Below are positions 1 through 8,725 of a stretch of 64,000 bases of DNA, piece by piece. How positions within the stretch are numbered: position 1 is the first letter of the stretch; each line of letters begins with the position of its first letter. Origin of the DNA: Maribacter cobaltidurans (GTDB taxonomy: Bacteria; Bacteroidota; Bacteroidia; Flavobacteriales; Flavobacteriaceae); contig NZ_CP022957.1 in assembly GCF_002269385.1 (NCBI RefSeq), positions 4,083,001 through 4,147,000 on the forward strand, read 5' to 3'. Below the pieces are notes generated by a model that was not told the DNA's origin, did no database searches, and saw only the letters and a program-made list of their open reading frames with translations. A program made the position numbers and the translations under genes.

Positions 1-842
1 CTTATACTTCCTTTTGTAATAAATATCGTTCCCCATTGACCCGGTGTATTTGAAAAGGCCGGTTCCAACCTATCTCCCTCAAATATGACTTCACCTTCCA
101 ACAGGTCTTGGTCTATACTATGGGTGCCGTTAACTTCTAACGAGGCGGTTGGCCTAACCAGTATTCCAGAACCATTGTGAAAATGAATCCTGGCACCGGC
201 ATCTATTGTAAGTTTTTGGCTTTCAGGAATAGCGGCATACCCGTAAATAACATAAGGTTTGTTATTATTGAAATGCAGTTGGTCATCCGTAAGTTCAAAA
301 CTTTCTACCCATACCTCGGTGCCATCTTCCCGGGTATATAACATAATTTTCTCTTTTGTCCCGTTGGAATCATTTTTGGGATAAAGGAAAATTGCATCCT
401 TTGCCAAAGTTACCAGTTCTACTTCTTGCAGATATATATCATTATCAAATTGAATGGCATCTGTATATATTAACTGTGAAGTATTATCTGGAAATAAAGT
501 AACATTGGTCTCTATAAAAATGAAAAGGCTGTCCTCAGCATATAAAGGTATGTCCTCAAAGTATTTTCCAGCTTTTCCATCCACATTTAATCTGTATTGA
601 CTATCGGCGCCGTTTCTTAGCTTAATTGATGGAATAAGGATATCGTCTTTGGTAGTATTATATACTTTAAGCGAATAGGTACTGCTGCCTATACCTTTGA
701 AAACAGTATCCAAGTATACGGTATCCTTGGAAAAAGAAAGATGGCCATTGCTGGAGGCAAATTCAAAATCCTTTCTACAGGAACTGCCCCAGAGCACCAA
801 TATAAACAGTATCACCAGTATAGGAACCTTCTGTTTCACCAT
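1..842 (-). CDS. Lipoprotein, probable beta-helix type (3' end outside the window)
   Basis: Reading from ATG at 842 the frame stays open to the window edge, so about 280 N-terminal residues are visible and the end is missing. The N-terminus is a lipoprotein signal: hydrophobic ILVILFILVLW, then lipobox GSSC at about residue 22. The mature part starts with a motif seen in flavobacterial surface lipoproteins (GHLSFSKDTVYLDTVF) and later has PGQWGTIFI. This pattern, with beta-rich, Asn/Gly-rich sequence, suggests an Ig-like domain followed by a right-handed beta-helix. The gene lies 17 bp behind the thioesterase gene and is probably the last visible member of a three-gene reverse-strand unit. 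The function is unknown; the fold assignment is inference from sequence character. Confidence 0.72.
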   Translation of the reverse strand, partial: MVKQKVPILVILFILVLWGSSCRKDFEFASSNGHLSFSKDTVYLDTVFKGIGSSTYSLKVYNTTKDDILIPSIKLRNGADSQYRLNVDGKAGKYFEDIPLYAEDSLFIFIETNVTLFPDNTSQLIYTDAIQFDNDIYLQEVELVTLAKDAIFLYPKNDSNGTKEKIMLYTREDGTEVWVESFELTDDQLHFNNNKPYVIYGYAAIPESQKLTIDAGARIHFHNGSGILVRPTASLEVNGTHSIDQDLLEGEVIFEGDRLEPAFSNTPGQWGTIFITKGSI

Positions 843-859
843 CAAGTTTTTGTTGTGAT

Positions 860-1246
860 TTAGGAAAAAATATGCTGTATATCTTCTGAAATCCGCATAG
901 GTTTATTAGTGTCCTTATTTAATAGACACCATTCAGTACTTGAACGGACCAAGAGCGTTTTTGTTATTTCATGAAACATTTCCACGACACGAATTGAAAT
1001 TGCACCTTTACTTTTCTCTATATATGTGGAAATTAGTATCGGGTCATGGAGCACCGCTGGTGACTTATATTCAATGGTATGTTTCAGAACCACCCAAACT
1101 ACCTCGTTTTGGATATCAATAGGTGCCTTTTTCTGCCAATGTTCTTTAGATATATCCTGTATCCATTGCACATACCTAACGTTGTTCACATGATTTAGGT
1201 CATCCAAATCCTCTATTGAAACTTTGATACGTTTCGTAAAAGACAT
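860..1246 (-). CDS. Acyl-CoA thioesterase, 4HBT hot-dog family (YbgC/FadM-like)
   Basis: The 128-residue protein has the size of a single hot-dog domain. The N-terminal motif DLDDLNHVNNVRYVQW is the 4-hydroxybenzoyl-CoA thioesterase-type signature (an acidic residue followed by HVNN.RY/Y..) that carries the catalytic carboxylate and the acyl-CoA binding helix. Family members hydrolyse acyl-CoA thioesters in the cytoplasm; the substrate cannot be told from sequence. The start ATG lies 1 bp after the stop of the upstream cyclotransferase gene, so translational coupling is likely. The next lipoprotein gene follows after 17 bp. Confidence 0.85.
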   Translation of the reverse strand: MSFTKRIKVSIEDLDDLNHVNNVRYVQWIQDISKEHWQKKAPIDIQNEVVWVVLKHTIEYKSPAVLHDPILISTYIEKSKGAISIRVVEMFHEITKTLLVRSSTEWCLLNKDTNKPMRISEDIQHIFS

Positions 1247-1247
1247 A

Positions 1248-2303
1248 TTATTTTTTTTGAATTTCGACTTCGAACAATTTGTCCCAGTCTTTCCCGGTCA
1301 CAAAAAATGTCTTCCGGTCTGGATGATATGCGATACCGTTCAATACATTTTCTGTATCTACCCAGTTTTCAGTTTTGGTAACCTTATCGCTTAATCCACC
1401 AAAGTTTATAACACCTTCAATGGCTCCACTTTTGGCATCGATGATCATGACACCGGGTTTTTGATATACATTGGCATAAATTTTCCCATCTACATATTCT
1501 AATTCGTTGGTGTCCGCAAACAGAGATTTGTTGGTGGCAATCTCTATGTGGTCTTCTTCGACCAGAGTGTTCGGGTTCAAAATCCAAATTTTATCGGTTC
1601 CATCACTTTTATAAAGCTTTTCTCCATCGTTTGTAAGTCCCCAACCTTCTCGGCTTTTACCATACTGGAAATTATCCAATTTTTTCATGTTCTTCAGTTC
1701 ATAGATAAAGCCCATACCACTACGCCAAGTTAACTGATATATCTTGTCGTTCAATATTGTAATGCCTTCCCCAAAATAAGTTTCGTCCAAATCGATTTGT
1801 TGATATACCTTTCCAGTCCTGTAATCAAATTTTCTAAGAAAGGAGCGCCCATTCTTTCCTGTACCTTCATATAACGTATCATTGTGGAATTCCAAACCTT
1901 GGGTGTAAGCATTGGGGTCATGGGGATATTCGTTTAAAATGGTATAGGTATAAATTTCGGGTGCTTGTGAGGCTAAAACTTTTAAATTCTTGGTTACTTC
2001 AACAACATTTCCTTCATAGGTAATGGTAGCCTTTAACACCTTATTTCCCAATTTGGGAACCCAGAAGTCCAACTTATTACCTACAACGCTTAATTCATTG
2101 CCATCAATGCTATAAACGACATTTTCTATCTCCTTATTCTTCATATTTTTTAAGGAAACCCCAACTTTTTCATTTTGGTTCACTTGTTTTGTGTTGCCTT
2201 CCAGTTCTATCGTGAAAAGTGAAGAAGGCTTTTGATTACCGCTCCCACAGGAGACAATCAAAAGAAACAACATAATGGCTTTGCTTGTTCTAAAAAATTT
2301 CAT
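1248..2303 (-). CDS. Glutaminyl-peptide cyclotransferase (glutamine cyclotransferase family), lipoprotein
   Basis: The 351-residue protein starts with a lipoprotein signal (lipobox VSC with Cys19). Residues of about 25-115 form an Ig-like beta region. The remainder matches the bacterial glutamine cyclotransferase family, a five-bladed propeller: NEYPHDPNAYTQGLEF, then YTGKVYQQIDL-type blades, ETYFGEGITIL, LTWRSGMGF, GWGLTNDGEKLYKSDG, ADTNELEYVDGKIYANVY and ENVLNGIAYHP. Family enzymes convert N-terminal Gln of peptides to pyroglutamate; here it would act on the outside of the cell envelope. It heads the reverse-strand set cyclotransferase - thioesterase - lipoprotein. Confidence 0.88.
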   Translation of the reverse strand: MKFFRTSKAIMLFLLIVSCGSGNQKPSSLFTIELEGNTKQVNQNEKVGVSLKNMKNKEIENVVYSIDGNELSVVGNKLDFWVPKLGNKVLKATITYEGNVVEVTKNLKVLASQAPEIYTYTILNEYPHDPNAYTQGLEFHNDTLYEGTGKNGRSFLRKFDYRTGKVYQQIDLDETYFGEGITILNDKIYQLTWRSGMGFIYELKNMKKLDNFQYGKSREGWGLTNDGEKLYKSDGTDKIWILNPNTLVEEDHIEIATNKSLFADTNELEYVDGKIYANVYQKPGVMIIDAKSGAIEGVINFGGLSDKVTKTENWVDTENVLNGIAYHPDRKTFFVTGKDWDKLFEVEIQKK

Positions 2304-2381
2304 TTGAAATTGTATTCTAAAATTCTAAGGTAATTATGTCAAAACGGCAAGTTAAACCATAAATTTAGAATGTAAAAAGGA

Positions 2382-2411
2382 TTGTGAAAGATTTAAAAGG
2401 TTGTATATTTG
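2382..2411 (+). promoter_or_regulatory. Promoter of the SRP RNA (Bacteroidota -33/-7 type)
   Basis: TTG at 2382-2384 and a perfect TAnnTTTG box (TATATTTG, 2404-2411) with a 19-bp spacer. This is the consensus of the primary sigma factor of Bacteroidota, placed 4-6 bp before the predicted 5' end of the RNA. Confidence 0.8.
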
Positions 2412-2414
2412 CAC

Positions 2415-2513
2415 CCGGCAAGTCCTACACGACCAGCTCCTGTAGAATCCCCCAGGGTGGGAACGCAGCAAGGGTATACGGTCGTAGCGGTGCGATGTAG
2501 GTAGCTTGCCTTT
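2415..2513 (+). ncRNA. ffs: Signal recognition particle RNA, bacterial small type (4.5S)
   Basis: About 98 nt fold into one long hairpin. The ends GGCAAG (2417-2422) and CTTGCC (2505-2510) pair, then CCTACA pairs with TGTAGG, and CGACC with GGTCG. The apical part has the conserved SRP domain IV pattern (CCCCCAGGGTGGGAA then CGCAGCAAGGGT), which binds the Ffh M domain. A T-run at 2511-2517 ends the transcript. The RNA works with Ffh in co-translational membrane targeting. It fills the otherwise gene-free interval 2304-2605. Confidence 0.93.
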
Positions 2514-2593
2514 TTTTGTACCCGAAAGTTATCAATGCGTTCATATTCCTTTGAATCAAAATCCATTCATTTTTTTTATACACTTACCGACCT

Positions 2594-2601
2594 TATTTTT
2601 G
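2594..2601 (+). promoter_or_regulatory. -7 box of the SDR gene, very close to its start codon
   Basis: TATTTTTG (2594-2601) fits TAnnTTTG. The ATG begins at 2606, so initiation at the usual distance would put the mRNA 5' end at or within 2 nt of the start codon: a candidate leaderless mRNA. Confidence 0.55.
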
Positions 2602-2605
2602 AAAT

Positions 2606-3415
2606 ATGGATTCTAAGATAGTACTTATCACAGGTGGGTCATCCGGTATTGGAAAAGCCATCGGTATATATTTGACCAAAAAGGGTTTTACCGTTTATGG
2701 AACTACACGAAATTTAAAAAAATATCCGGATTTTACCGAGTTCCAACTATTGGAAATGGACGTTAGGGAACCGCAATCGGTGAACAGGGCTATTGACGTG
2801 TTATTGGAAAAGGAAAATAGATTGGACGTATTGGTCAATAATGCAGGGGTAGGAATTACTGGACCTCTGGAGGAAACCCCAAACAAGGAGATATTGAATG
2901 CCTTTGATATTAATTTTATCGGTCCGCTTAACGTAATAAAAAGTGTTTTACCCCAAATGCGGAGACAAGGTTCCGGTCTCATTATCAACATTACCTCTAT
3001 AGCTGGTTATATGGGATTACCTTATCGCGGAATTTATTCCGCCACAAAAGGTGCATTAGAACTTATTACAGAAAGTCTAAGGATGGAAATCAAGGACTTT
3101 GGGATAACATGTACTTGTTTGGCCCCCGGAGATTTTGCTACCAATATCGCCGCAGGTCGCTATCATGCACCTGTAAATAACGATTCTCCGTATAAGGAAT
3201 CTTATGGAAAGACATTAAATACCATTGATCAAGATGTGGACAAAGGAGGAGATCCGGAAGAAGTAGCAAAAAAGGTTTTGCAAATAATCAATACAAAAAA
3301 TCCGAAGGTGCATTATAAGGTCGGCGCTCTACTTCAAAAATTTTCAATTGTCCTTAAAAAAGTACTTCCCGATACATGGTACGAGCAACTCTTATTAAAT
3401 CACAGCAAGAAATAA
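2606..3415 (+). CDS. SDR family NAD(P)-dependent oxidoreductase
   Basis: The 269-residue protein is a classical short-chain dehydrogenase. It has the Rossmann dinucleotide motif TGGSSGIG (residues 9-16), NNAG (78-81), a catalytic Ser in NITSIAG (about 131) and the Y-x-x-x-K pair YSATK (144-148). Arg35 in TTRNLKK just after beta-2 favours NADP(H). The longer C-terminal part with PEEVAKKVL and a final hydrophobic helix resembles the retinol/sphinganine-reductase-like classical SDRs, but the substrate cannot be predicted. It stands alone, behind its own -7 box, and converges on the next gene. Confidence 0.88.
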   Translation: MDSKIVLITGGSSGIGKAIGIYLTKKGFTVYGTTRNLKKYPDFTEFQLLEMDVREPQSVNRAIDVLLEKENRLDVLVNNAGVGITGPLEETPNKEILNAFDINFIGPLNVIKSVLPQMRRQGSGLIINITSIAGYMGLPYRGIYSATKGALELITESLRMEIKDFGITCTCLAPGDFATNIAAGRYHAPVNNDSPYKESYGKTLNTIDQDVDKGGDPEEVAKKVLQIINTKNPKVHYKVGALLQKFSIVLKKVLPDTWYEQLLLNHSKK

Positions 3416-3439
3416 TTGATTATTGACTTTGACCAAAGA

Positions 3440-4825
3440 CTAAAGGTCGTTTCTATAAATATTGGAAAAAGCATCCACAATCATAGCATCTTTAGTGATA
3501 ATACATTTATTCATAGGATAGAGGATAAGTTTTTCGGCAAGCTGTTCTAAATCGTCCGCTTTGTATTGACTATGAGCATCAAAACCAAACTTATTAACTA
3601 TAGCCTTCCAATTATTGGTTTCGGTTCTAAAATTAATACCGATAAAATCATAGTCCGGTTTAAGCGCCTGCAACTCTTTAACACGGCTAAATATATTTTC
3701 ATAATGGTTTTTATCCGTAGCGGACCAAAAGTAAAATACAACCTTTTTATCCTTACTTAAGGAAGGAAGAGAAACCAAAGTATCTTTCATGGATACCACA
3801 TTAATCTCAGGTATCGGACTATTGGGCTGAATATTGCTAATACCATTATACAACCTTTCGATTTCCTTAATATGCATATTGTTTCCAGATATCCTTTGGA
3901 ACTTCTCTATGAATACTTTATTGCTATCAACATCGTGTTCCCGTAATAAATAATTGAAGGCAACGTTCCTAAAAAGATTGTCTTTGAGTTCTTTTTCACC
4001 CACCAGACTATCAATAATAGCCAATTTATGTTGGTTAAAATGTAATTGGTTATGGGTGGTACCAGCTTTTTTTCCACAAGAATGAGAGCAGTTCATATAA
4101 GAAAGGTTCCCCATGTGAGACTTCATAAAATCATAATAGGGTCTAAGATAGATTAGGTTTTTGTTATTATAATCTATTCCTTTTCTGTAGGCGTAAAAAT
4201 CACTTGGTAAATCATGAAGTTCATCTTCACGTAAGGATCCCCTATGCTTAAATGGATAAATCTCCTTGAACCTGTAGAAGGTATAATTAATGCTGGCCTT
4301 GGCAATTTCGTAAGCGGTATCGGAAAGTTTGGCTTCCTTATTTAACGCTTCGAGAGCTTGGAGCTTTTCATTTCGTAATTTCTCGATTTTCTCCGAAAAA
4401 TCATCTCCTTCCAATGCGTAAAGCTCTGAGTACATTAATTGCTCCACTTCCTCATCTTCTAGAAAAATCTCCAAAAGAAAGTTATTTAATTCCTCGTTGG
4501 TTCCTGAAAAAACCAAAGATTCATCAAAATAGAGCGTATTTAAACGTATCCAAACACTATCACCCTTTTCTAAATATACATATTGCTGCTCAGGACTATG
4601 ATTGAAGTGGTATAAACCATCGCTTACGTTATCAAACTGGAATGAGAATCTGTTATTTTCGTCAAGTTTAGCAGAATCCAGAGCATCGCTTCCTTTGAAA
4701 AGCACTACATACTCACTTGTTGGATTGACAATTTCCCCAGCGAAGAAAACACTCTGGTCATTCCTTTCAGGTGTATTACATCCAATTAAACATAAAGCAA
4801 GAGCAATAGGTAAAAATTTATCCAT
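3440..4825 (-). CDS. Lipoprotein with a C-terminal thioredoxin-like domain lacking CXXC
   Basis: I place the start at ATG 4825 (461 residues) because it gives a clean lipoprotein signal (MDKFLPIALALCLIGC); an upstream in-frame ATG at 4843 would add six residues. The N-terminal 100 residues are beta-rich like the DUF4369 domain of Bacteroidota redoxins, the middle is helical and acidic, and the C-terminal 120 residues (from PEINVVSMKDTLVSLPSL, KKVVFYFWSATDKNHYENIF) follow the TlpA/AhpC-TSA pattern. At the place where active enzymes have WCxxC this protein has WSATDKNHY, so both redox cysteines are missing. It is probably a non-redox member of the family, anchored in the envelope; the role is unknown. 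Confidence 0.75.
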   Translation of the reverse strand: MDKFLPIALALCLIGCNTPERNDQSVFFAGEIVNPTSEYVVLFKGSDALDSAKLDENNRFSFQFDNVSDGLYHFNHSPEQQYVYLEKGDSVWIRLNTLYFDESLVFSGTNEELNNFLLEIFLEDEEVEQLMYSELYALEGDDFSEKIEKLRNEKLQALEALNKEAKLSDTAYEIAKASINYTFYRFKEIYPFKHRGSLREDELHDLPSDFYAYRKGIDYNNKNLIYLRPYYDFMKSHMGNLSYMNCSHSCGKKAGTTHNQLHFNQHKLAIIDSLVGEKELKDNLFRNVAFNYLLREHDVDSNKVFIEKFQRISGNNMHIKEIERLYNGISNIQPNSPIPEINVVSMKDTLVSLPSLSKDKKVVFYFWSATDKNHYENIFSRVKELQALKPDYDFIGINFRTETNNWKAIVNKFGFDAHSQYKADDLEQLAEKLILYPMNKCIITKDAMIVDAFSNIYRNDL

Positions 4826-4850
4826 ACACAAAATGGGCAACATTTAGGAC

Positions 4851-4858
4851 CAAAAATA
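4851..4858 (-). promoter_or_regulatory. -7 box for the CXXC-less redoxin-like lipoprotein gene
   Basis: On the reverse strand the sequence reads TATTTTTG, a perfect TAnnTTTG, 26 bp upstream of the chosen ATG at 4825. It supports that start over the ATG at 4843 only weakly, because both lie downstream. No clear -33 TTG is seen. Confidence 0.5.
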
Positions 4859-4950
4859 AGGATACCACACTTCGCTCCTTGTTAATACCTAGTTAAAAAT
4901 TAATGGATTAGGATGAAAGGATGATTGTAGGGGATGATATGAAATGTTTA

Positions 4951-4982
4951 TTGGTTTTAGCCTTTAAAATTCTGTATTTTTG
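4951..4982 (+). promoter_or_regulatory. Promoter of the ABC-F gene
   Basis: TTG at 4951-4953 and TATTTTTG at 4975-4982 with a 21-bp spacer match the Bacteroidota promoter. The predicted 5' leader before ATG 5006 is about 20 nt. Confidence 0.68.
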
Positions 4983-5005
4983 CACGGATTTTTAAATCGT
5001 ACCCT

Positions 5006-6634
5006 ATGTTATCAGTATCCAATTTATCAGTTCAGTTTGGAAAAAGAATATTATTCGATGAAGTCAACGTGTCCTTTACGGAGGGTAACTGTTATGGAAT
5101 AATTGGAGCCAATGGAGCAGGGAAATCGACCTTTTTAAAAATATTATCGGGACAGATGGACCCCACATCCGGCCATGTACATCTGGAGCCTGGTAAAAGA
5201 ATGTCCATTTTGGAGCAGGACCATAATGCGTCAGACGAGTACACTGTTCTGGAGACCGTGGTCAAAGGCAATAAGCCACTCTACGATATAAAAAAGGAAA
5301 TTGATGCCTTGTATGCCGATTACAATGATGAAAATGCCGATAGAATAGGGGAGTTACAAGTGCAATTCGAAGAAATGAATGGCTGGAATGCAGATAGCGA
5401 TGCGGCCGCTCTGCTTTCAAATCTGGGTATTGGTGAGGAAATGCACTATACATTGATGGCGGATATGGATTCCAAACTCAAGGTTAGGGTCCTTTTGGCC
5501 CAAGCCCTTTTTGGTAGTCCAGATGTATTGATCATGGATGAGCCTACGAATGATTTGGATTATGAGACCATCAATTGGTTGGAGAACTTTTTGGCCGATT
5601 ATGAAAACACGGTAATTGTAGTATCACATGACCGTCATTTCTTGGATACAGTCTGTACCCACATTGGGGATATCGACTTTGGCAAATTGAACCTATATTC
5701 CGGAAATTATACTTTCTGGTATGAAAGTAGTCAGTTGGCGGCAAGACAAAGGGCACAACAAAATAAAAAGGCAGAGGAAAAAGCCAAGGAATTGCAAGAG
5801 TTTATTATGCGCTTTAGTGCAAACGTGGCAAAAAGCAAGCAGGCTACTTCCAGAAAGAAAATGTTGTCCAAATTGAAAGTGGATGATATAAAACCTTCCA
5901 GCAGAAGATACCCTGCAATTATTTTTGAGAGAGAACGTGAAGCGGGTGATCAAATACTGAATGTGGATGGTTTAAAAGCTACTACGGAAGAGGGCGAAGT
6001 TTTGTTCGATAATGTCAACATTAATCTAGCAAAAGGAGATAAAATAGCTGTTATTTCAAGGGATTCTAGGGCAACCTCGGCCTTTTATGAAATTATCAAC
6101 GGAAATAAAAAGGCGGATCACGGAAAATATAGTTGGGGGATTACAACTACGCAATCCTATTTACCTGCGGATAATTCCAGTTTTTTTACCCAAGATATCA
6201 ACTTGGTAGATTGGTTAAGACAATGGGCAAAGACGGAGGAAGAGCGTGAAGAAGTTTATATAAGGGGGTTTTTGGGTAAAATGTTGTTTAGTGGAGAAGA
6301 GGCCCTTAAAAAGTGTACCGTACTCTCTGGAGGAGAAAAAGTCAGGTGTATGTTAAGCAGGATGATGATGCTAAGAGCAAATGTGCTTATGTTGGATGAA
6401 CCTACGAACCATTTAGATCTGGAGAGTATCACGGCATTCAATAATTCCTTAAAGAATTTTAAGGGAACGGTGCTCTTTACCACCCATGATCACGAGTTTG
6501 CACAAACTGTTGCCAACAGAATCATAGAATTGACACCCAAAGGCAACATTGACCGATATTCTACGTTTGATGAATATATGTCGGACAAGGCATTGAAGGA
6601 ACAGAGGGGCAAGATGTATGCTGTTCCTGCATAA
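5006..6634 (+). CDS. ABC-F family ATPase (YbiT-like)
   Basis: 542 residues with two ABC ATPase domains and no membrane segments, the layout of ABC-F translation factors, which bind the ribosomal E site. Domain 1 has Walker A GANGAGKS (34-41) and Walker B VLIMDEPTNDLD (catalytic Glu179). Its signature is LKVRVLLAQAL rather than LSGGE.R, as is usual for the YbiT branch. The linker after LAARQRAQQNKKAEEKAKEL is the charged inter-domain (P-site tRNA interaction) helix pair. Domain 2 has LSGGEKVR, LMLDEPTNHLDLES and the H-loop TTHDHEF, but its Walker A is replaced by ISRDSRAT. This looks like a housekeeping factor rather than a dedicated antibiotic-resistance one. A lipoprotein gene follows after 26 bp. 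Confidence 0.9.
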   Translation: MLSVSNLSVQFGKRILFDEVNVSFTEGNCYGIIGANGAGKSTFLKILSGQMDPTSGHVHLEPGKRMSILEQDHNASDEYTVLETVVKGNKPLYDIKKEIDALYADYNDENADRIGELQVQFEEMNGWNADSDAAALLSNLGIGEEMHYTLMADMDSKLKVRVLLAQALFGSPDVLIMDEPTNDLDYETINWLENFLADYENTVIVVSHDRHFLDTVCTHIGDIDFGKLNLYSGNYTFWYESSQLAARQRAQQNKKAEEKAKELQEFIMRFSANVAKSKQATSRKKMLSKLKVDDIKPSSRRYPAIIFEREREAGDQILNVDGLKATTEEGEVLFDNVNINLAKGDKIAVISRDSRATSAFYEIINGNKKADHGKYSWGITTTQSYLPADNSSFFTQDINLVDWLRQWAKTEEEREEVYIRGFLGKMLFSGEEALKKCTVLSGGEKVRCMLSRMMMLRANVLMLDEPTNHLDLESITAFNNSLKNFKGTVLFTTHDHEFAQTVANRIIELTPKGNIDRYSTFDEYMSDKALKEQRGKMYAVPA

Positions 6635-6660
6635 GGAAGTATAACCCAAATCTATACATC

Positions 6661-7785
6661 ATGAAGACCTACACCTACAAGGTCGGCATATTGCTGATGG
6701 CTTTATTGGCCGCATGCAGTAAACCTGCCGCAGAGCCCCAAGAGAATGAGACCCCTTTATCTATTAAAGCAGATTATACCCTTTTGATGGATCAAAACGG
6801 TGTTTTTGCGACTCAAAGTATCTTATCATCTGAAAATGGAATGGTACCAGAAACTCATGATTTGAATTTCCCGTCATTTCCATCAACAGAAATTTCCTAT
6901 GCAGATGGAAATACATTTAGTTTTTTTGAAGTCACATCGGATTGTAAGGGAAAGGTTTTAAGGTATGATTTTGATTCTGGTGACTATCAATTGATTGAAA
7001 CCTTTTTGAATCTAGATGCATGTGACTTAAATATTACAGCCATCGCACACGATAACACCCATGTTTTCCTAAGCTTTATTAAAAGTGAAGTAGGTAAATC
7101 AGATGCTTATTTCGTTAGGATTATCAATTTGAACGATACCGAAAGTGCAGTTGATGTGGAGCTTGGTTTAAAACCAATGTATTTGGTTCCTAGTCAGGAA
7201 AAAGTATTTGTACTTGCCCACGACGTTGAAATTACCGATGAAAATGGAGTCATTGTCATAGATATCAATGGTCAATCTACTGTTTATGAAAAGCTAATTG
7301 GATTTAATGCGAAGAAAATCTTTAAGACACCGGATGGCAATATCGTAATCAGTTACCCAGAACTACATACAAAAATGAATAGTAGTACTTTTGAGGAGCT
7401 GTATACTCAATATGGAGAGACACTACGTCCCAATTTATACGCATCCACATACTATGAATTTGATTCGACCGATAAGTTGTACTATACCATGAACACAGAG
7501 GATAATCAAATTATGAAAATCCCTGCCGTTTATGATTTTCAAGCCAATAAGGCTACGTTGTACTATTTTGATAACTTTTTGTCTGATATTCAATCCACGG
7601 AACTAAACATTAAATCAGCATCTGCTATAGGATATGATGAGAAGAACGGATTCATTCTAGTGGGATACCAAAAAAACGGCAACGGTAATACTGGGGGTAT
7701 ACTTCGCTTAACACCAACACCAGATTTCACCTATGTTGATAACGTTGACTTGGAAGGTATTCCAAAGGCCATCATGGTACAATAA
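6661..7785 (+). CDS. Lipoprotein of unknown function, beta-propeller-like
   Basis: 374 residues starting with a lipoprotein signal (ILLMALLAAC, lipobox Cys20). The rest is rich in short beta-strands with repeated patterns of the kind GKVLRYDFDSGDYQL, VFVLAHDVEITDENGVIVIDI and KATLYYFDNFLSDIQ, which suggests blades of a propeller, similar in style to DUF4374-type proteins. I do not recognise a specific family. It lies 26 bp behind the ABC-F gene with no promoter visible between them, so co-transcription is plausible. It ends 7 bp before the convergent gene. Confidence 0.7.
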   Translation: MKTYTYKVGILLMALLAACSKPAAEPQENETPLSIKADYTLLMDQNGVFATQSILSSENGMVPETHDLNFPSFPSTEISYADGNTFSFFEVTSDCKGKVLRYDFDSGDYQLIETFLNLDACDLNITAIAHDNTHVFLSFIKSEVGKSDAYFVRIINLNDTESAVDVELGLKPMYLVPSQEKVFVLAHDVEITDENGVIVIDINGQSTVYEKLIGFNAKKIFKTPDGNIVISYPELHTKMNSSTFEELYTQYGETLRPNLYASTYYEFDSTDKLYYTMNTEDNQIMKIPAVYDFQANKATLYYFDNFLSDIQSTELNIKSASAIGYDEKNGFILVGYQKNGNGNTGGILRLTPTPDFTYVDNVDLEGIPKAIMVQ

Positions 7786-7792
7786 AAACTTC

Positions 7793-8518
7793 CTAGGCAT
7801 TATAGTATTTACTATTCCATATGGCGGGACTAAAGTTTTTCCCTAGGGCAAATCCATAGAAAATTGCAACGGCAACTATGCTTTTGAACGTGAAGAAAAA
7901 TAATATTCCAAACTCCGCCACCGAATTCGATTTTGAAAATAACCCGTTGGGAATTAAAAGAGTGGTCAAGTAACTAATTAGAACAATTACAAAAATTAGG
8001 TTTCCCACGTTCTTAAAAGGCCACATCATCATTTTCCTGAAAGGATGTAGATCATTGCCCCATTTATGGATTAGATAATAGTATCCGTTGCCTATTGGGG
8101 CAAACAAAAGAGGATCATCCTTATCCTCCAATTTAAACAACCTAGAAGGTGCAATTATCTTAAAGCCTTTGATTTCAATGGTATGCTCTTGTTCCAACTT
8201 TCTAATTTTGGCATAGGCTTCGACCGGTATTTCACCTTTAAAGTATTTGCTGTCCAAAAACCTTAGTCTATAATCGATACATAGGCTTTTTATTTGATCG
8301 ATGTGAAAAATTTTATCGGACTCCAAAAGGTCAAAATCAAAGGAATTGATATCGGAAACAGTGTCGGTCAAGGAGAGATTGTCTTCAATACGAGAGTAGC
8401 TTTTATCCACCTGATCAAGGATATTTCTTACCTCACTCAATATATTCTCTTCTGACTTTCTTTGCTTTTCTTTTTCTAAATGTAACTTTTCTAAAAGGTT
8501 CGTTTTTCGAAATAGCAT
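7793..8518 (-). CDS. Hypothetical protein with N-terminal coiled coil and two C-terminal membrane helices
   Basis: I choose ATG 8518 (241 residues). A TTG at 8554 could extend the frame by 12 residues, but a -7 box lies inside that stretch, so the extension is probably untranscribed. Residues 1-60 are highly charged and helical (LLEKLHLEKEKQRKSEENILSEV), followed by an alpha/beta stretch and two membrane segments near the C-terminus (LIFVIVLISYLTTLLI and FKSIVAVAIFYGFALG). No known family is recognised. It is probably an inner-membrane protein with a large cytoplasmic part. Confidence 0.65.
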   Translation of the reverse strand: MLFRKTNLLEKLHLEKEKQRKSEENILSEVRNILDQVDKSYSRIEDNLSLTDTVSDINSFDFDLLESDKIFHIDQIKSLCIDYRLRFLDSKYFKGEIPVEAYAKIRKLEQEHTIEIKGFKIIAPSRLFKLEDKDDPLLFAPIGNGYYYLIHKWGNDLHPFRKMMMWPFKNVGNLIFVIVLISYLTTLLIPNGLFSKSNSVAEFGILFFFTFKSIVAVAIFYGFALGKNFSPAIWNSKYYNA

Positions 8519-8541
8519 ATTCTTTTTTTTAGCAACTCTTT

Positions 8542-8549
8542 CAAAGTTA
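8542..8549 (-). promoter_or_regulatory. -7 box for the coiled-coil membrane protein gene
   Basis: The reverse strand reads TAACTTTG, a perfect TAnnTTTG, 24 bp upstream of ATG 8518. Its position decides between the two candidate start codons of this gene. Confidence 0.5.
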
Positions 8550-8725
8550 GACAATAAATAAAATTAGTATTGACCACAAAATCCTTAATGAATGTTAAAA
8601 ATATGTTAAATCAAATTCTAGGCACTTCCTCCTGCTATGCCTTTTGAACCTAAGATTGTATATTGTCCTCAATAGTTGACCATTCGTCGATTATGTGCCA
8701 TTGCCCCTAACCAAGAACCTTGAAT

